From Lachnospiraceae bacterium (GTDB lineage Bacteria > Bacillota > Clostridia > Lachnospirales > Lachnospiraceae): a DNA stretch of 64,000 nucleotides. Position 1 is the stretch's first letter, and every line of letters starts with the position of its first letter. The translations under genes were made by a program, and so were the position numbers. The notes under the pieces were generated by a model. That model worked only from the letters and a program-made list of their open reading frames with translations. It was not told where the DNA came from and did no database searches. The stretch is taken from assembly GCA_017518185.1 (NCBI GenBank), contig JAFWWB010000069.1:16826-80825 (forward strand). Reading direction: 5' to 3'. This document shows positions 8,638 through 18,053 of the stretch, one piece after another.

Positions 8638-9909
8638 ATGAAAGTTCTTCTTGTAGGCGGGGGCGGCAGAGAGCATGCCATTGCGCGTTCCCTGAAAATG
8701 AGCCCGGACTGCGAAAAACTCTACTGCGCTCCGGGCAACGCCGGCATAGCGCAACTTGCGGAGTGCGTGGATATAGGCGTGATGGAGTTCGATAAGCTTA
8801 AGGATTTCGCCCTTGAAAAGGGCATAGACTTTGCGGTGGTCGCACCGGACGATCCGCTTTACGGAGGCCTGGTGGATGTATTTGAAGAGGCCGGCATAAA
8901 GGCCTTCGGGCCCAACAAAGCTGCGGCTGTCCTGGAGGGCAGCAAGGCCTTCGCAAAGGACCTTATGAGAAAATACGGCATCCCTACGGCTGCCTATACC
9001 TGTTATGACGACGCGGAATACGCGCTAAAGCAGCTTGAGCTGGCAAAATATCCCCTGGTGATCAAGGCTGACGGCCTGGCTCTGGGAAAGGGCGTTATCA
9101 TCTGCATGAATTATGATGACGCGAAGGACGCCGTTAAGGAGATAATGCAGGATAAGAAATTCGGCGACGCGGGCAGGCGCATAGTGGTGGAAGAGTATAT
9201 GACGGGGCGTGAGGTTTCCGTGCTCACCTTTACCGACGGTAAGACCATCAGGATAATGTCCAGCGCCCAGGATCATAAACGCGCCGGCGACTGGGATACG
9301 GGCCTCAATACCGGAGGCATGGGCACCTTTTCGCCCAGTCCCTTCTACACCCCGGAGATAAACGACTGGTGCCTGGAGCATATCTTCAAGCCTACCGTTG
9401 AGGCTATGAACAGCGAAGGAAGGCCCTTTAAAGGCGTGATCTTCTTCGGTCTCATGCTCACGGAGGACGGCCCCAGGGTGCTGGAGTACAATGCGCGCTT
9501 CGGGGATCCGGAAGCCCAGGTGGTGCTCCCGAGGATGAAGAACGATCTGCTTGAGGTCATGCTTGCCTGCCGCGAGGGTACTCTGGACAAGATCGATCTG
9601 GAGTTTGAGGACAATGCGGCGGTCTGCGTGGTACTGGCCTCCAGAGGCTATCCCCTTCAGTATGATAAGGGCAAGGAGATAAAGGGACTGGAGCGTTTCG
9701 AAGGCGATGAGAGCCATTTCTGCTTCCATGCCGGGACTAAGTTCGCAGACGGAAAGGTGGTCAGCAACGGCGGAAGAGTTCTGGGCATTACCGCGAAGGG
9801 CAGTACCCTTAAGGAAGCCAGGAAGGAGGCTTATGAAGCCACCACCTGGGTGGAATTCGAAAACAAGTACCTGCGCAGCGACATAGGCAGGGCCATAGAC
9901 GAAGCCTGA
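8638..9909 (+). CDS. purD: Phosphoribosylamine-glycine ligase (GAR synthetase)
   Basis: ATP-grasp enzyme joining phosphoribosylamine and glycine, 423 aa. The N-terminal VLLVGGGGREHAIA is diagnostic, as are the ATP-binding KADGLALGKGV (about 142-152), NTGGMGTFSPSP (about 224-235) and EYNARFGDPEAQ (about 282-293). ACGGAGGTTGAG precedes ATG 8638. It ends the purE-M-N-D run. A new promoter lies 14 bases past its stop, so transcription of the next gene can start independently. Confidence 0.95.
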   Translation: MKVLLVGGGGREHAIARSLKMSPDCEKLYCAPGNAGIAQLAECVDIGVMEFDKLKDFALEKGIDFAVVAPDDPLYGGLVDVFEEAGIKAFGPNKAAAVLEGSKAFAKDLMRKYGIPTAAYTCYDDAEYALKQLELAKYPLVIKADGLALGKGVIICMNYDDAKDAVKEIMQDKKFGDAGRRIVVEEYMTGREVSVLTFTDGKTIRIMSSAQDHKRAGDWDTGLNTGGMGTFSPSPFYTPEINDWCLEHIFKPTVEAMNSEGRPFKGVIFFGLMLTEDGPRVLEYNARFGDPEAQVVLPRMKNDLLEVMLACREGTLDKIDLEFEDNAAVCVVLASRGYPLQYDKGKEIKGLERFEGDESHFCFHAGTKFADGKVVSNGGRVLGITAKGSTLKEARKEAYEATTWVEFENKYLRSDIGRAIDEA

Positions 9910-9922
9910 AAAAAATAAATAG

Positions 9923-9951
9923 TGGAAATTTTTCTGAGGCTTTGGTATAAT
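9923..9951 (+). promoter_or_regulatory. Sigma-A-type promoter with extended -10 for the SH3 membrane protein
   Basis: TGGAAA (9923-9928), a 17-bp spacer, then TATAAT (9946-9951) preceded by TGG, an extended -10. It lies between purD and the gene starting at 9996. Confidence 0.65.
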
Positions 9952-9995
9952 GTGGTATTGAGGATATTATGATTTTATCCGGAAGGGAGAATGAG

Positions 9996-11186
9996 ATGAA
10001 AAAGGTAACAGAGGCTAGAACGGGAAGGGTAATACTGAGAGCAGTGCTGGCAGTTCTGCTCTTTATGGTGCTGCGCATGTCCGCATTCGCAACAGAGGAC
10101 GATGTGACCGGAGGCACCGCTACCGTTAAAGCAGGAAAGAAGGACATCAGGGTAAGGGCAACCGCCGTTGACGGAAAAGAAGTCACCAAGGTAAAGGGCG
10201 GCGACAGCTTTACCATAGTTTCCAGCACACAGGGAAGCGACGGTTATACCTGGTATGAGATAAGCGGCACCGTGGGCGGCGCCAATATCACCGGCTTTGT
10301 CCGCAGTGATTTCGTGGATGTGACCGCTCCCGAGCCCACAGAGACGGAAGAGCCTGAAGAGACCGACGCACCACCGGCAGATGACGGGGGAAGTACGGAT
10401 ACTTCGTCCTCCGACAACAGCGGCGCTGCCAACACTACCATGGGAAGCATCCTGGCTATGGATCCCCCCATGGATGAGGCAGGCAATGCACAGCAGCCCC
10501 CCGTGCTGCCCGAAGGTTTCTATGATACCCGCATAAGAGTGGGCGACCGTGAGGTACAGGCATGGACCAACGATACCTTCTACATCTTCTATGCTACATC
10601 TCCTTCGGGAAATGTGGGCTGGTATCTGTATGATTCTGCTGAGGGAAGATGGGTCCGTTACATGGATTTCCTTCTGAACTCCGCAGCTACCGCGCCTGCC
10701 GAGACTACTGAGGGCGGCGGCAGCAGCGTGCTCACCATAATACTTATCGTAGTCATACTTGTACTGGGCGTGGCCTGCGGCTTTATGGCACTTAAGCTCT
10801 TCGGCGGATCCAGGGACGACGATGACTATGTTGATGATGACGATGATGACGACGATTACAGGCCGGTACGCCGCCAGCAGAGCAGCAGCCGCCAGAACGT
10901 GAGCCCTTCAAGAGGCAGCTCCCAGGGCGTACAGCAGAGAAGTGCAGCTCCCTCCAGGGCAGCGCAGCCTACCAATGTCAGGACAGTGACTCCCCAGAGC
11001 GCTTCCAGACCCGCACAGCCCCAGGGCAGCGGACAGGTAGTACGCCGTCAGGGCGGCAGCGCACAGCCTGTCACCAGAAGAAGCCCTCAGGGCGGCGCAG
11101 GCCGTGCTCCCCAGGGAATGCAGGGTTCACGCAGCCAGGGCGTGCGTCAGAGCAGACCGTCCATGAACGATGAAGACGAGGATTGA
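9996..11186 (+). CDS. Membrane-anchored SH3-like protein with Asp-rich and Gln/Ser/Arg-rich tail
   Basis: A 396-aa protein starting at ATG 9996 (GGAAGGGA seven bases upstream; ATG 9969 is in frame but too close to the promoter). A hydrophobic N-terminal segment ending ...MSAFA looks like a signal peptide or anchor. Residues ~30-110 resemble a bacterial SH3 domain (VRATAVDGKEV...WYEISG...GFVRSDFVDV). A Thr/Glu/Pro-rich linker follows, then a second globular part and a membrane segment (VLTIILIVVILVLGVACGF, about 244-262). The tail is very acidic (runs of Asp) and then Ser/Gln/Arg-rich and probably disordered. It is likely a cell-envelope protein; its function is unknown. Confidence 0.75.
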   Translation: MKKVTEARTGRVILRAVLAVLLFMVLRMSAFATEDDVTGGTATVKAGKKDIRVRATAVDGKEVTKVKGGDSFTIVSSTQGSDGYTWYEISGTVGGANITGFVRSDFVDVTAPEPTETEEPEETDAPPADDGGSTDTSSSDNSGAANTTMGSILAMDPPMDEAGNAQQPPVLPEGFYDTRIRVGDREVQAWTNDTFYIFYATSPSGNVGWYLYDSAEGRWVRYMDFLLNSAATAPAETTEGGGSSVLTIILIVVILVLGVACGFMALKLFGGSRDDDDYVDDDDDDDDYRPVRRQQSSSRQNVSPSRGSSQGVQQRSAAPSRAAQPTNVRTVTPQSASRPAQPQGSGQVVRRQGGSAQPVTRRSPQGGAGRAPQGMQGSRSQGVRQSRPSMNDEDED

Positions 11187-11206
11187 TATTTTGACAGGGA
11201 TGCTTT

Positions 11207-13654
11207 ATGCCTGCTGAATTTACTGAAAAGGCAAGGACCGCATTGGCGCTTGCTGAAAGATTTTCTTCCGAGATGCACTCAGGATATGTCGGTACCGAAC
11301 ATATCCTGGTGGGTCTCATAAGAGAAGGCACCGGGGTTGCGGCATCGGTGCTTTTTGACAATCAGATTTATGAGAGCCGCATAGTGGAGCTGATGCGGGA
11401 TGTGATCACACCCGGCGGAGGCACGCTCATCAAGGAGCGGAGGGAACTGTCCCTCAAAGGCGCGGAGCTCCTGCGCCGTTCCCACCAGATAGCAAAAGAA
11501 AGCCATGCCGGAGCCACCGGTACCGAGCATATATTGCTGGGTATTTTTTCACTGCAGGACTGTGTCGCCCTGCGGCTTCTGAGCGCCTGCGGCATGGACG
11601 AGAACCGCTTCTACAGGGATATCGTCCGCTATATGGGCGAGGAAGGGGCGGCATATGTCAAAAAGGCCCTGAGGCTGAAGGGACGGAAGCACAGCGGTGA
11701 GTCCACTCCCATGCTGGATCAGTTCGGAAAGGATCTTACCCAGCTGGCAAGGGACGGGAGACTGGATCCGGTCATAGGCCGCAGCGGCGAGATACAGCGG
11801 GTGATACAGATACTCAGCCGCAGGACCAAGAACAATCCCTGCCTGGTGGGTGAACCCGGAGTGGGCAAGACGGCCATAGTCGAAGGAATAGCAAATATGA
11901 TCGCCGCAGGGGCTGTGCCCGATACCGTAAAGAACAAGAGACTCATCACCATGGACCTTTCGGGCATGGTGGCGGGAAGCAGATACAGGGGTGAATTTGA
12001 GGAAAGGCTCAAGCGCCTCATGGCCGAGGTCATGGAGTGCGGCGATGTCATACTTTTTCTCGACGAGATACATACGGTGATAGGCGCAGGAGGCGCCGAG
12101 GGCTCCATTGATGCGTCCAACATAATGAAGCCCGCCCTTGCCAGGGGGGAGATACATCTCATCGGAGCCACCACGATCACGGAGTACAGAAAATATCTTT
12201 CAAAGGATGCAGCCCTGGAACGGAGGTTCCAGCCCGTTAACGTGGAGGAGCCTTCCATAGAAGAGGCCATAGACATACTGAAGGGCGTTGCCTGCAGATA
12301 TGAGGAGCACCACGGCCTTAAGATACTTCCCGAGGCCATAGAGGCTGCGGTAAGGCTTTCGGAAAGATACATAAACGACAGATACCTTCCGGATAAGGCC
12401 ATAGACCTGATAGACGAGGCGGCTGCAGCCAGGAGGCTCAAGGGCGTAAGCTGTCCGCCTAAGATAGAAGAACTCAAGGAAGAGATACGGAAGAAGGACG
12501 ACCAGATAGACCGTTCCATAAGGATGGAGGCCTACGGTCAGGCGGGAGAGCTTAAGAGAGAACAGGAAAAGCTGAAGGTAAGGCTTAAGAAGCTCCTGGA
12601 GGACCAGGAGAAAAAGGGCAGTTCCGTGGAGCTGGCTGTGGATGAGGAAGCCATCGAAGAGGTGGTGAGCATCTGGACAAAGATCCCGGTAAAGAAGCTG
12701 GCAGAGAAGGAGAGCGAGAGGCTCCTTAAACTGGAGGACGAGCTCCATAAGAGGGTCGTGGGCCAGGAGGAAGCGGTCAGCGCCGTGGCAAGAGCCATAA
12801 GGCGCGGACGTGTAGGTCTCCAGGATCCGAGACGTCCCATAGGCTCATTCCTTTTCCTGGGTCCCACGGGCGTTGGCAAGACCGAGCTTTCCAAGGCGCT
12901 GGCGGAGCTGGTGTTCGGTTCCGAGGATGCCATGATAAGGGTGGACATGTCCGAATATATGGAACAGCATTCAGTGTCCAAGCTCATAGGCTCGCCCCCG
13001 GGATATGTGGGCTTTGAGGAGGGAGGACAGCTGTCCGAGAAGGTAAGGCAGAATCCCTACAGCGTGGTGCTCTTTGACGAGGTTGAGAAGGCCCATCCCG
13101 ATGTGTTCAACGTTCTGCTCCAGGTGCTGGACGACGGTCACATCACGGATGCCCAGGGTAGGAAGGTCTCCTTTAAGAACACCATACTGATCATGACCTC
13201 CAATGCCGGAGCACAGCGCATAATAGCCCCGAAGAATCTGGGCTTCACGGCAAAGGCCGATGAAAAGCTGGATTATGCCAGGATGAAGGACGGAGTGATG
13301 GAGGAGGTGCGGAGGCTCTTTAAGCCCGAGTTCATCAACCGTATTGATGAGATACAGGTGTTCCATCCCCTTAACAGGGCGGATCTGAAACGGATCTGCG
13401 CCATACTCTGCAAAGATCTGGCCAGCCGGAGCAAGGACCAGCTGGGCATTAAGCTGGGGATCTCCGCAGGCGTAAAGGATATGCTGATAGAGAAGCATAC
13501 GGATCTCAAGATGGGAGCAAGACCGCTGAAACGCGCGATACAGACTGAACTGGAGGATCCTCTTGCAGAGGAACTCCTTAAGGGAAGCTTCCAAAGCGGC
13601 GATACGGTGAATGCCGTTATCAAAGGCGGGAGCATAGCATTTATCAAAAAATGA
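11207..13654 (+). CDS. clpC: ATP-dependent Clp protease ATP-binding subunit ClpC
   Basis: Hsp100 unfoldase that feeds substrates to ClpP, 815 aa. In order: two N-domain repeats (about 1-145, with GTEHILVGL and GTEHILLGI), AAA+ D1 with Walker A GEPGVGKTA (about 217), a coiled-coil M domain with a UVR-like stretch (about 420-460), and AAA+ D2 with GPTGVGKTE (about 553) and LFDEVEKAH. The M domain and N repeats favour ClpC over ClpA or ClpB. The usual ctsR-mcsA-mcsB partners of Bacilli are not next to it. Confidence 0.93.
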   Translation: MPAEFTEKARTALALAERFSSEMHSGYVGTEHILVGLIREGTGVAASVLFDNQIYESRIVELMRDVITPGGGTLIKERRELSLKGAELLRRSHQIAKESHAGATGTEHILLGIFSLQDCVALRLLSACGMDENRFYRDIVRYMGEEGAAYVKKALRLKGRKHSGESTPMLDQFGKDLTQLARDGRLDPVIGRSGEIQRVIQILSRRTKNNPCLVGEPGVGKTAIVEGIANMIAAGAVPDTVKNKRLITMDLSGMVAGSRYRGEFEERLKRLMAEVMECGDVILFLDEIHTVIGAGGAEGSIDASNIMKPALARGEIHLIGATTITEYRKYLSKDAALERRFQPVNVEEPSIEEAIDILKGVACRYEEHHGLKILPEAIEAAVRLSERYINDRYLPDKAIDLIDEAAAARRLKGVSCPPKIEELKEEIRKKDDQIDRSIRMEAYGQAGELKREQEKLKVRLKKLLEDQEKKGSSVELAVDEEAIEEVVSIWTKIPVKKLAEKESERLLKLEDELHKRVVGQEEAVSAVARAIRRGRVGLQDPRRPIGSFLFLGPTGVGKTELSKALAELVFGSEDAMIRVDMSEYMEQHSVSKLIGSPPGYVGFEEGGQLSEKVRQNPYSVVLFDEVEKAHPDVFNVLLQVLDDGHITDAQGRKVSFKNTILIMTSNAGAQRIIAPKNLGFTAKADEKLDYARMKDGVMEEVRRLFKPEFINRIDEIQVFHPLNRADLKRICAILCKDLASRSKDQLGIKLGISAGVKDMLIEKHTDLKMGARPLKRAIQTELEDPLAEELLKGSFQSGDTVNAVIKGGSIAFIKK

Positions 13655-13669
13655 TCGGAGGTAAAAGAG

Positions 13670-14083
13670 ATGGCTGTTGTCAAGGAACTGCTGCGTGCGG
13701 AGGAGAGCGGGAGCATCAGCTTCGGCGACTATACCCTTGCAAGCAAGTCAAAGCTTGAGGATTTCAAACACGGCGGGGATCTCCTGAAGGTGAAGACCTT
13801 TGCTGAGATCACCAGACTGGAGAAGAACGGCATGGTGCTCTATGAGTCCGTTCCCGGCACATCCGTTACGGATTTCACCGAGACTGCGGAGGGCATCTCC
13901 TTTACGGTGGAGGGCCCCGAGGATGCACAGATCACCCTGGGCCTTGCTGAGGATAAGGAGTACAGCGTAAAGGTTAATGGAGAGGATGCCGGCACCATGA
14001 GGACCAACCTGGGAGGCAAGCTTGCCATGTCAGTGGAGCTTTCCGGAGCAGGGGAAGTGAAGGTGGAAGTAAGGCAGCTCTGA
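13670..14083 (+). CDS. Conserved 137-aa protein of unknown function upstream of radA
   Basis: A soluble 137-residue protein with GGAGGTAAAAG before its ATG. It starts MAVVKELLRAEESGSISFGD and looks all-beta by its alternating pattern, ending in a repeated V-E-V strand pattern. It has no Cys, no signal peptide and no catalytic motif I can name. I recall similar proteins in Lachnospiraceae being labelled endosialidase, but nothing here supports such an activity. It is packed between clpC (15 bases) and radA (1 base), so it is probably co-expressed with protein and DNA quality-control genes. Confidence 0.75.
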   Translation: MAVVKELLRAEESGSISFGDYTLASKSKLEDFKHGGDLLKVKTFAEITRLEKNGMVLYESVPGTSVTDFTETAEGISFTVEGPEDAQITLGLAEDKEYSVKVNGEDAGTMRTNLGGKLAMSVELSGAGEVKVEVRQL

Positions 14084-14084
14084 T

Positions 14085-15449
14085 ATGGTTAAGACAAAGA
14101 CCGTCTTTTTCTGCAAAGAATGCGGCTTTGAGAGCGCCAAGTGGAGCGGACAGTGTCCTTCCTGCCGCAGCTGGAACACCATGACGGAGGCAGAGGTCTC
14201 CGCCTCGCCTAAAAAGGAACGCGCCAGGGCAGCCCTGACCGGTTCAAAGCCCACCAGCTTAAAGGAGATAAGTCTTGACCGGGAAGACAGGATCAGCACA
14301 GGCATAGGAGAGCTTGACCGTGTGCTGGGAGGAGGCATAGTCCCCGGCTCCATGATACTTGTGGGAGGCGACCCCGGCATAGGAAAGTCCACCCTGCTGC
14401 TCCAGGCCTGCAGGGAGCTGAGCGCCAGAGGCGTGAGCGTGCTCTATATCTCGGGGGAGGAATCCTTAAAGCAGATACGCATGCGTGCCGACAGGCTGGG
14501 GGTCTTTTCGGGAGATCTGAAGCTCTTATGTGAGACGGATCTCACGGCGATAGGCGACATACTCCGGAACGAAAAACCGGAGGCGGTGGTCATCGATTCC
14601 ATACAGACCATGTACAATGAGGATGTCAGCGGTACCCCGGGCAGCGTGTCCCAGGTAAGGGAATCCACTGCAGTGCTGCTGCAACTGTCCAAATCCCTGG
14701 GCATCTCCGTGTTCATAGTGGGACATGTGACCAAGGAGGGAACGGTGGCCGGACCCAGGATACTGGAGCATATGGTCGATACCGTGCTCTACTTCGAGGG
14801 AGACCGGCACGCATCCTACCGTATACTCAGAGGCGTGAAGAACCGCTTCGGTTCCACAAACGAGATAGGCGTTTTCGAGATGGGAGAGCAGGGACTATCC
14901 GAAGTCGAGAACCCTTCGGAATTCCTTCTGAGCGGAAGACCGCAGGGAGCAAGCGGAACGGTCACAGCCTGCACCATGGAGGGCACGAGGCCGGTGCTTC
15001 TGGAGATACAGGCCCTGGTGTGCCAGACCAGCTTCGGTCTGCCGAGAAGGCAGGCGTCGGGAGCCGATCTGAACAGGATAAACCTGCTGATGGCCGTGCT
15101 GGAAAAGCGGCTGGGACTTAAGCTGGGACAGTGTGATGCCTATGTGAACGTGGCAGGAGGCATGCGCATAAACGAACCTGCCGTGGATCTGGCCATAGCG
15201 ATGGCTGTGGTATCCAGCTTTCTGAACATCCCCGTTGACGAGGGGATCATGGCAGTGGGAGAGATAGGCCTCTCCGGTGAAGTAAGATCCGTAAGCCAGG
15301 TACAGCAGCGGATAAGCGAGGCGGCCAAGCTGGGTTACAGCACCTGCGTGCTGCCTAAGGTAAACGCCGAAAAGGCGGAAAAAGTAAAAGGGATAAAACT
15401 CGTGGCTGTGGAATCCGTAAGGGATGCCATAGCCCTGATAAAAAAGTGA
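14085..15449 (+). CDS. radA: DNA repair protein RadA/Sms
   Basis: RecA-like helicase that promotes branch migration in recombination repair, 454 aa. It has an N-terminal C4 zinc finger (CKECGFESAKW...CPSC, residues 8-27), Walker A GGDPGIGKST (about 94-103), the RadA-specific KNRFG motif (about 250) and a C-terminal Lon-protease-like domain with GEIGLSGEVR. The start is one base after the upstream stop, so translation is probably coupled. The length is standard for the family. Confidence 0.95.
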   Translation: MVKTKTVFFCKECGFESAKWSGQCPSCRSWNTMTEAEVSASPKKERARAALTGSKPTSLKEISLDREDRISTGIGELDRVLGGGIVPGSMILVGGDPGIGKSTLLLQACRELSARGVSVLYISGEESLKQIRMRADRLGVFSGDLKLLCETDLTAIGDILRNEKPEAVVIDSIQTMYNEDVSGTPGSVSQVRESTAVLLQLSKSLGISVFIVGHVTKEGTVAGPRILEHMVDTVLYFEGDRHASYRILRGVKNRFGSTNEIGVFEMGEQGLSEVENPSEFLLSGRPQGASGTVTACTMEGTRPVLLEIQALVCQTSFGLPRRQASGADLNRINLLMAVLEKRLGLKLGQCDAYVNVAGGMRINEPAVDLAIAMAVVSSFLNIPVDEGIMAVGEIGLSGEVRSVSQVQQRISEAAKLGYSTCVLPKVNAEKAEKVKGIKLVAVESVRDAIALIKK

Positions 15450-15470
15450 TAAAGGAGGCGTAAGCTTAAA

Positions 15471-15983
15471 ATGGCACTTATGGACAAGTGGCGGGCCATG
15501 GCCTATGACACAAAGAACAACGACAGGGGAAAGATGCAGAAGCTCTGGGATGATTATTTCAAGGAGGAGAAGCGGGTATATTCCGAGATCCTCAAGAATC
15601 CCGATGAAGAGATCAAGGGCACCGTGGCAGAGCTGGCGGAGCGCTTCGGTCTTTCGGTCATGTACATGACCGCTTTCCTGGAGGGAATAAACGAGAGCCT
15701 CAAGAAGGAGAATCCCATCGAGGAGATGGAAGAGGACACCGAGGTATCCCTGGCTTATGATAAGGAGCTGCTCTATAAGAATATGGTGGATGCAAAGGCG
15801 GACTGGCTCTACAATCTGCCCGAGTGGGACGCCATCTTCGATAAGGCAAAGAGGGATGAGCTGTATAAGGAGGCAAAACAGGCCGGTACGGTGAAGCACG
15901 AAGCTCCCAAGATCTATCCCAACGATCCCTGCCCCTGCGGCAGCGGAAAGAAATATAAGAAATGCTGCGGAAAGGCAGGCTGA
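15471..15983 (+). CDS. SEC-C motif protein, 170 aa
   Basis: Small cytoplasmic protein whose last ~20 residues are a SEC-C zinc-binding motif ([15 protein letters not shown]), as found at the end of SecA and in many otherwise unrelated proteins. The first 150 residues are mostly helical and acidic, with no known domain that I can recognise. AAAGGAGGCG lies ahead of ATG 15471. It sits between radA and a zinc-type G3E GTPase 7 bases downstream, which fits a zinc-dependent protein but does not prove a link. Confidence 0.75.
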   Translation: MALMDKWRAMAYDTKNNDRGKMQKLWDDYFKEEKRVYSEILKNPDEEIKGTVAELAERFGLSVMYMTAFLEGINESLKKENPIEEMEEDTEVSLAYDKELLYKNMVDAKADWLYNLPEWDAIFDKAKRDELYKEAKQAGTVKHEAPKIYPNDPCPCGSGKKYKKCCGKAG

Positions 15984-15990
15984 TGCAGAG

Positions 15991-17127
15991 ATGACGAAGA
16001 TTGATGTTATTTCAGGTTTTCTGGGGGCGGGAAAGACCACCCTTATAAAGAAGCTTCTTAAGGAAGCTTGGAAGGATGAGCAGGTAGTGCTCATAGAGAA
16101 CGAGTTCGGAGAGATAGGCATTGACGGAGGCTTCCTTAAGGAAGCGGGAGTGGAGATCACCGAGATGAATTCCGGCTGTATCTGCTGCTCTCTGGTGGGG
16201 GATTTCGGCACGGCCCTTAAGGACGTTATGAAGCGCTTTACCCCTGACCGCATAGTCATTGAGCCTTCGGGAGTGGGCAAACTCTCCGATGTGGTAAGGG
16301 CCATAGAGAGCGCCGGCCTCGGAGATGACGTGGTGCTGAATTCCGCGGTCACCGTGGCTGATGCCTCAAAGACCAGGCTTTATATCAAAAATTTCGGCGA
16401 GTTCTACATCAACCAGATAGAGCACGCCGGCACCATAATACTGAGCCGCACGGGCAATATCAGCGAGGATAAGCTGAAGACCGCGCTGGAGCTCATAAAG
16501 CAGCACAATGACAAGGCCACGGTTGTCACCACTCCCTGGGACCAGCTGGACGGCATGTCCATAAAGGAGACCATAGAGGGCTCCGATCTTCTGGATGAAC
16601 TGCTCCACGAGGTGATGGAGCATCATCACGATGAGGATGAATGCGACGATCCGGAGTGCGAATGCCATCACCATCATCACCACCATGAGGATGGTGAGTG
16701 CGACGATCCGGAGTGTGAGTGCCATCACCACCATCATCACGACCATGATGAGGATGAGCATGAGCACCACCATCATGACCACGATCATGAGGAGCATGAA
16801 CATCATCATCACGATCATGACCACGAACATCACCACCACCATCATCACGCGGATGAGGTCTTCGTAAGCTGGGGCATGGAGACTGCTTCAAAGTATACGA
16901 AGGAGGAGATAGAGGGCTTCCTTGCAAAGCTTTCCGACGCCGTGACCTACGGCGTGGTGCTCCGTGCCAAGGGCATGGTGGAGGATGCGTCCGGGGGCTG
17001 GATCTATTTCGACTATGTGCCCGGGGAGAGCAATGTGAGAGAAGGCGCGGCACAGCCTACCGGCAGGTTCTGCGTCATAGGATCGAAGCTTAACGAGGAA
17101 GAGCTTAAGGAGCTTTTTGAGAAATGA
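15991..17127 (+). CDS. G3E-family (CobW/YjiA-like) GTPase with His-rich metal-binding stretch
   Basis: COG0523-type metallochaperone GTPase, 378 aa. It shows Walker A GFLGAGKTT (residues 9-17), the switch region ENEFGEIGID and the metal-binding CxCC motif (CICC, about 64-67). Residues ~210-288 are extraordinary: about 38 His in tracts of up to seven, separated by Asp/Glu, including a duplicated ECDDPECECHHHHHH unit. The CobW C-terminal domain follows. Such proteins supply Zn, Co or Ni to clients; Zn is likeliest here, by inference. Its 3' end overlaps a second G3E protein by 4 bases (ATGA). Confidence 0.88.
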   Translation: MTKIDVISGFLGAGKTTLIKKLLKEAWKDEQVVLIENEFGEIGIDGGFLKEAGVEITEMNSGCICCSLVGDFGTALKDVMKRFTPDRIVIEPSGVGKLSDVVRAIESAGLGDDVVLNSAVTVADASKTRLYIKNFGEFYINQIEHAGTIILSRTGNISEDKLKTALELIKQHNDKATVVTTPWDQLDGMSIKETIEGSDLLDELLHEVMEHHHDEDECDDPECECHHHHHHHEDGECDDPECECHHHHHHDHDEDEHEHHHHDHDHEEHEHHHHDHDHEHHHHHHHADEVFVSWGMETASKYTKEEIEGFLAKLSDAVTYGVVLRAKGMVEDASGGWIYFDYVPGESNVREGAAQPTGRFCVIGSKLNEEELKELFEK

Positions 17128-18053
17128 AACCGGTATATCTTATAAACGGATTCCTGGACAGCGGCAAGACCTCCTTCATAAAGTTCACCATTCAGCAGCC
17201 CTATTTCCAGATAAAGGGAAAGACCCTGCTTTTGCTCTGCGAAGAGGGTGAGGAGGAATATGACGAGAAGGTGCTGGCCGCTTCAAAGACTGTGGTGAAG
17301 GTGCTGGAGGACGAGGAAGAGTTCACGCCTGCCAACCTTATAGCCATAGAAAAAGACTACCAACCGGAGCGGATCATCATCGAGTACAACGGCATGTGGA
17401 ACATGAAGGGGCTGGCTCTGCCCTTCCACTGGAACATGGAGCAGCAGATCACCTGTGTGGATGCTTCCACCTTCCCTTCCTATTACACCAACATGAAATC
17501 CATGGTGGCGGAGATGGTGAGAAAATCCGAGCTCATCATCTTCAACCGCTGCGATACTGTGATGGATAACCTGGGAAGCTACAGGCGCAACATCAAGGCT
17601 GTTAATGCCACTGCGGATGTAATATTCGAGAACGCGGAGGGTGAGATAAACGAGATCTTCGAAGAAGACCTGCCTTATGACCTGAAGTCCGAAAAGGTGG
17701 TGCTGGATGATAAGTCCTACGGCATATGGTATATGGATGTGATGGACCATCCCGAGCGTTATAAAGATAAGATCATCGAATACGTGGGGCTCGTGATGAG
17801 ACCCGACAAGTTCCCTGCCGGCTGCTTCGTGCCCGGACGCTACGCCATGACCTGCTGTGCGGAGGACATGGCATTCCTGGGCTTCGTGTGCAAGTACGAG
17901 GGAGCGGAGAAGCTTAAGAACCGCAGCTGGGTAAAGGTCAGCGCCACCGTTAAGATGGAGTTCTGGCAGGACTACAAGGGTGTAGGCCCGGTACTCTATG
18001 CAAAAGAGGTGACGGAGACCGAAAAGCCAGCCAACGAGATAATAGGTTTCTAA
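17124..18053 (+). CDS. Second G3E-type GTPase fused to a TIGR03943/DUF1980-like domain
   Basis: A 309-aa protein starting at the ATGA overlap with the His-rich GTPase. The N-terminus has a Walker A loop GFLDSGKTS (residues 8-16), but the CxCC motif is absent. The C-terminal ~110 residues (YVGLVMRPDKFPAGCFVPGR ... CCAEDMAFLGFVC) resemble the C-terminal domain of TIGR03943 proteins, which are usually encoded beside a permease and a CobW-like gene. Here the two parts are joined. It is probably a partner of the preceding metallochaperone in metal handling. Its stop overlaps the convergent pyrI stop by 4 bases. Confidence 0.75.
   Translation: MKPVYLINGFLDSGKTSFIKFTIQQPYFQIKGKTLLLLCEEGEEEYDEKVLAASKTVVKVLEDEEEFTPANLIAIEKDYQPERIIIEYNGMWNMKGLALPFHWNMEQQITCVDASTFPSYYTNMKSMVAEMVRKSELIIFNRCDTVMDNLGSYRRNIKAVNATADVIFENAEGEINEIFEEDLPYDLKSEKVVLDDKSYGIWYMDVMDHPERYKDKIIEYVGLVMRPDKFPAGCFVPGRYAMTCCAEDMAFLGFVCKYEGAEKLKNRSWVKVSATVKMEFWQDYKGVGPVLYAKEVTETEKPANEIIGF

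Noticed and set aside
14895-16352. 485-codon open frame on the minus strand
   Set aside because: Antisense to radA, the SEC-C gene and the G3E GTPase; arises from the codon bias of this genome.
16366-17053. Low-complexity open frames rich in Met/Val or His/Arg opposite the G3E GTPase
   Set aside because: They are shadows of the His-codon tract (CAT/CAC read on other frames).
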